From: Adiantum capillus-veneris
Lineage: Eukaryota > Streptophyta > Polypodiopsida > Polypodiales > Pteridaceae
DNA length: 64,000 nt
Assembly: GCA_014529385.2 (NCBI GenBank)
Contig: CM043943.1
Coordinates: forward strand, 154,969,092 to 155,033,091
Direction of reading: 5' to 3'
Part shown: piece after piece, positions 62,291 to 64,000 of the stretch
How positions within the stretch are numbered: position 1 is the first letter of the stretch
Layout of the letters: each line of letters opens with the position of its first letter
Program-made: the position numbers and the translations under genes
The notes under the pieces: generated by a model
Told to the model about the DNA's origin: nothing
Database searches by the model: none
What the model saw: the letters and a program-made list of their open reading frames with translations, nothing else

Positions 62291-64000
62291 ATGAGATTCG
62301 ACAGTGGCGCCCCATCACCATTCTCAACTCAGCCTACAAAATTCTTGCCAAGGCTCTGAGTTTAAGGATTCAGCCACTTTTGGAGAGCCTTATACATGGG
62401 ACTCAGACAGGTTTTGTCAAGGAACGCAGTATCCTTGACAACATCTTCACTTTCTGGGAGGCTTCTACCCTGGCACGACTCCGTGGGGAGGACCTTGTGA
62501 TTCTTCTTCTCGATTTTGAGAAGGCATACGACAGAGTTGACTGGGACTTTTTAGAGGGCACACTACGCAGGATGGGCTTCTCAGATGCTTGGATCAGAGG
62601 CGTGTCAGCTTTGTACAGACAGGCTCACAGTCAGGTGCTTTTGGCAGGAGGTAGAGGTGAGCGCTTCATGCTCACACGATCGGTCCGACAGGGTTGTCCT
62701 CTTGCCCCCTTTCTCTTTTTGTTCTATGCGGAGGCGATGAGCAGATTTTTGGTGTCACAGCAGGTTGGTCTGAGGGGCTTAGCACTCCCTATACGGGGAG
62801 ATGAACTTCTGGACGTTGAGTTTGCCGACGACTCAGCCTTGTACTTAGAGGGCCAGGAGGACAATTTACATAGATGTGAGCAGGCTTTGGAGACCTTCTG
62901 CTGTACATCAGGCGCACTGATCAATTGGAGAAAGACAGTGGCTTTCTCGGTTGGCAGTGCTCCTCTGCCAGATTGGATGCCAGGAGAGGGTTTCACGTGG
63001 ATTCCTCCAGGGACTGCAGTTCGGTACTTGGGCTGTCAGGTTGGTTTGGACTTGGCCCCCGAGCAGCAGATTGCCCCTCTTCTCCTATCCATCAGGAGAA
63101 AGCTGTTACATTGGAGCTCAGTACGACTTTCGCTGGCTGGTAGAGTAGTAGTTGCCAACCAGGTGTTGTTGGCGACTATGTGGTACATCACTTCTTGCTG
63201 GATCTTCTCGAGTTCTTGTATCAGCCAAGTAGAGAGGCTGATCAGGAACTTCCTCTGGTCAGGTCGCGACACTCAGATTGCCCGAGCCAAGGTGGCTTGG
63301 TTGGTCATCACACTTCCTTGTTCTCAGGGAGGACTTGGGATCATTGATCCAGCACAGCAGAGCAGAGCCCTTCTTGGGAAGTTCGTCGTCAGAGGACTTC
63401 TTCCAGGCGAGGAGCCCTGGAAGGAGTTCTTGCTGCAGAGGCTTCGTGCCAGGGTGCCTCAGTCAGGAGGACCTTGGCAACCTTCGACCAGATGGATCTT
63501 TACAGAGTTGCGCCGAGTTGGTTTGAGCAGCAGACTAGAGGACCGATTCGCTGTGAGTTTGCTTCGATCTTGGGAGCTCTTACGGCGTGGCCTAGAGCAG
63601 AGACAGCCGACGTGCACGGAGGAGCGCCTACGGCAACCCCTCGTCTGGAACCCCATGGTTAGCACTCAGAGAGGCCACTTGGTTGGGAGTCGGCCTCATG
63701 TTTCTTGGGGTCCCATGGCAGCAGGTCCAGCGCGCTCTCTAGGTGACTGGCTAGAGTTCACAGGTTTGTGAGAGGAGGTGCAGGCTGAGCAGCTACAAGG
63801 CATGAGAGGGGTGCAGACATGTGTCAGGACATCTCAGAGTCAGTTCCAGCTAAGTGGCTCACGCCTCTCGAGCCAGTCGCACCCCGGTGGATGGGAGCCT
63901 TTACACGACTGGAGGTTCTCATTTCAGTCAGGGCTTTCTCAGAGATTGTCCCAGCCCTGTTCTTCGAGTGTTCTTCGAGCTTCAGGGTGGGGGACGATTA
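62250..64000 (+). pseudogene. LINE family 2 ORF2, reverse transcriptase and C-terminus
   Basis: The frame from about 62250 is open for more than 500 codons to TGA 63769-63771. RT motifs: VIYLIPKEGGSLDEIRQWRP, ILDNIFTFWEASTLA, ILLLDFEKAYDRVDWDFLEG (motif A Asp), SVRQGCPLAPFLFLFYAEAM (motif B), DVEFADDSALYL (motif C, F-A-D-D, about 62812-62850) and NWRKTVAFSVGS. The thumb region includes LHWSSVRLSLAGRVVVANQV, LIRNFLWSGRD and PCSQGGLGIIDP. After the TGA the same frame stays open to the window end, so that TGA may be a nonsense mutation and the true C-terminus lies beyond 64000. RT residues are intact; only the upstream frameshift and stops would prevent function. Confidence 0.87.

Larger units (their letters stand above)
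58428..64000 (+). mobile_element. LINE family 2, near full-length, running off the window
   Basis: Non-LTR element with a GC/C-rich 5' leader, ORF1 (58810-60663) and ORF2 (60711 to beyond 63771). Both ORFs are largely open, with a few nonsense codons and one frameshift. The 3' end is outside the window. Two truncated relatives lie at 12726-14396 and 36981-38095. Confidence 0.88.

Overview
The window is intergenic or intronic DNA from a large-genome land plant. Evidence: Ty3/gypsy chromovirus elements whose primer-binding sites match the initiator-Met tRNA (TGGTATCAGAGC), plant-type LINEs with a DUF4283-like ORF1, a DUF659/BED hAT transposon, AAACCCTAA telobox motifs, and four exons of a TOR kinase gene that read as plant TOR. 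A fern or another seed-free or gymnosperm-type genome is my guess; the sequence does not prove it. There are no bacterial features, operons, CRISPR arrays, rRNA genes or intact tRNA genes.

Layout. 1-3187: gag-protease and LTR debris. 3198-5830: decayed hAT element. 6106-9134: gag and LTR fragments, including an LTR with a 213-228 bp internal tandem duplication. 9135-12725: plus-strand Ty3 element cut off by a minus-strand LINE of family 2 (12726-14396). 14397-15142: (CT)n, LINE family 1 tail, (CT)n. 15143-15892: CT/GT-rich low-complexity DNA. 15893-17945: minus-strand gag-protease. 17960-26786: LINE family 1, interrupted at 20197-24702 by half of a minus-strand Ty3 element (3' LTR plus pol), ending in (TC)122. 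26787-27976: two more truncated LINE family 1 copies, each in or after (TC)n. 28451-29184: probable solo LTR. 29555-29803: copia-type gag scrap. 31133-33507: four intact TOR exons on the minus strand. 33685-36283: LINE family 1, minus, with a (GA)n tail. 36286-36706: tRNA-like tandem repeat. 36981-38095: LINE family 2 fragment. 38100-44146: LTR elements H, N and I. 44147-50462: minus-strand LTR, 3' noncoding region and pol (J), interrupted by the complete non-autonomous element K with a target-site duplication (45474-48540). 50488-58427: near-complete minus-strand chromovirus L holding a solo LTR with a target-site duplication. 58428-64000: near-complete LINE family 2 running off the end.

How it fits together. 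Only the TOR exons look like functional host coding sequence: four phase-0 exons with GT-AG borders and no disruptions. Everything else is mobile DNA in nested layers. The order can partly be read off: J and L predate K and the solo LTR; LINE A predates element D; element F predates its truncation at LINE E. Since neighbouring TOR exons are missing on both sides, much of the window may lie inside very long TOR introns.

The most distinctive signals are (i) a LINE family whose 3' ends run directly into (TC)n and whose truncated copies begin directly after (TC)n; (ii) a shared LTR architecture across divergent families, with an R/U5 core (TACCGAAAGGGGCGCC ... TTGGGGCCAATA) and repeated U3 modules of an ACGT core beside TGTACGGA; and (iii) element K, which lacks pol and carries telobox arrays and two minisatellites.
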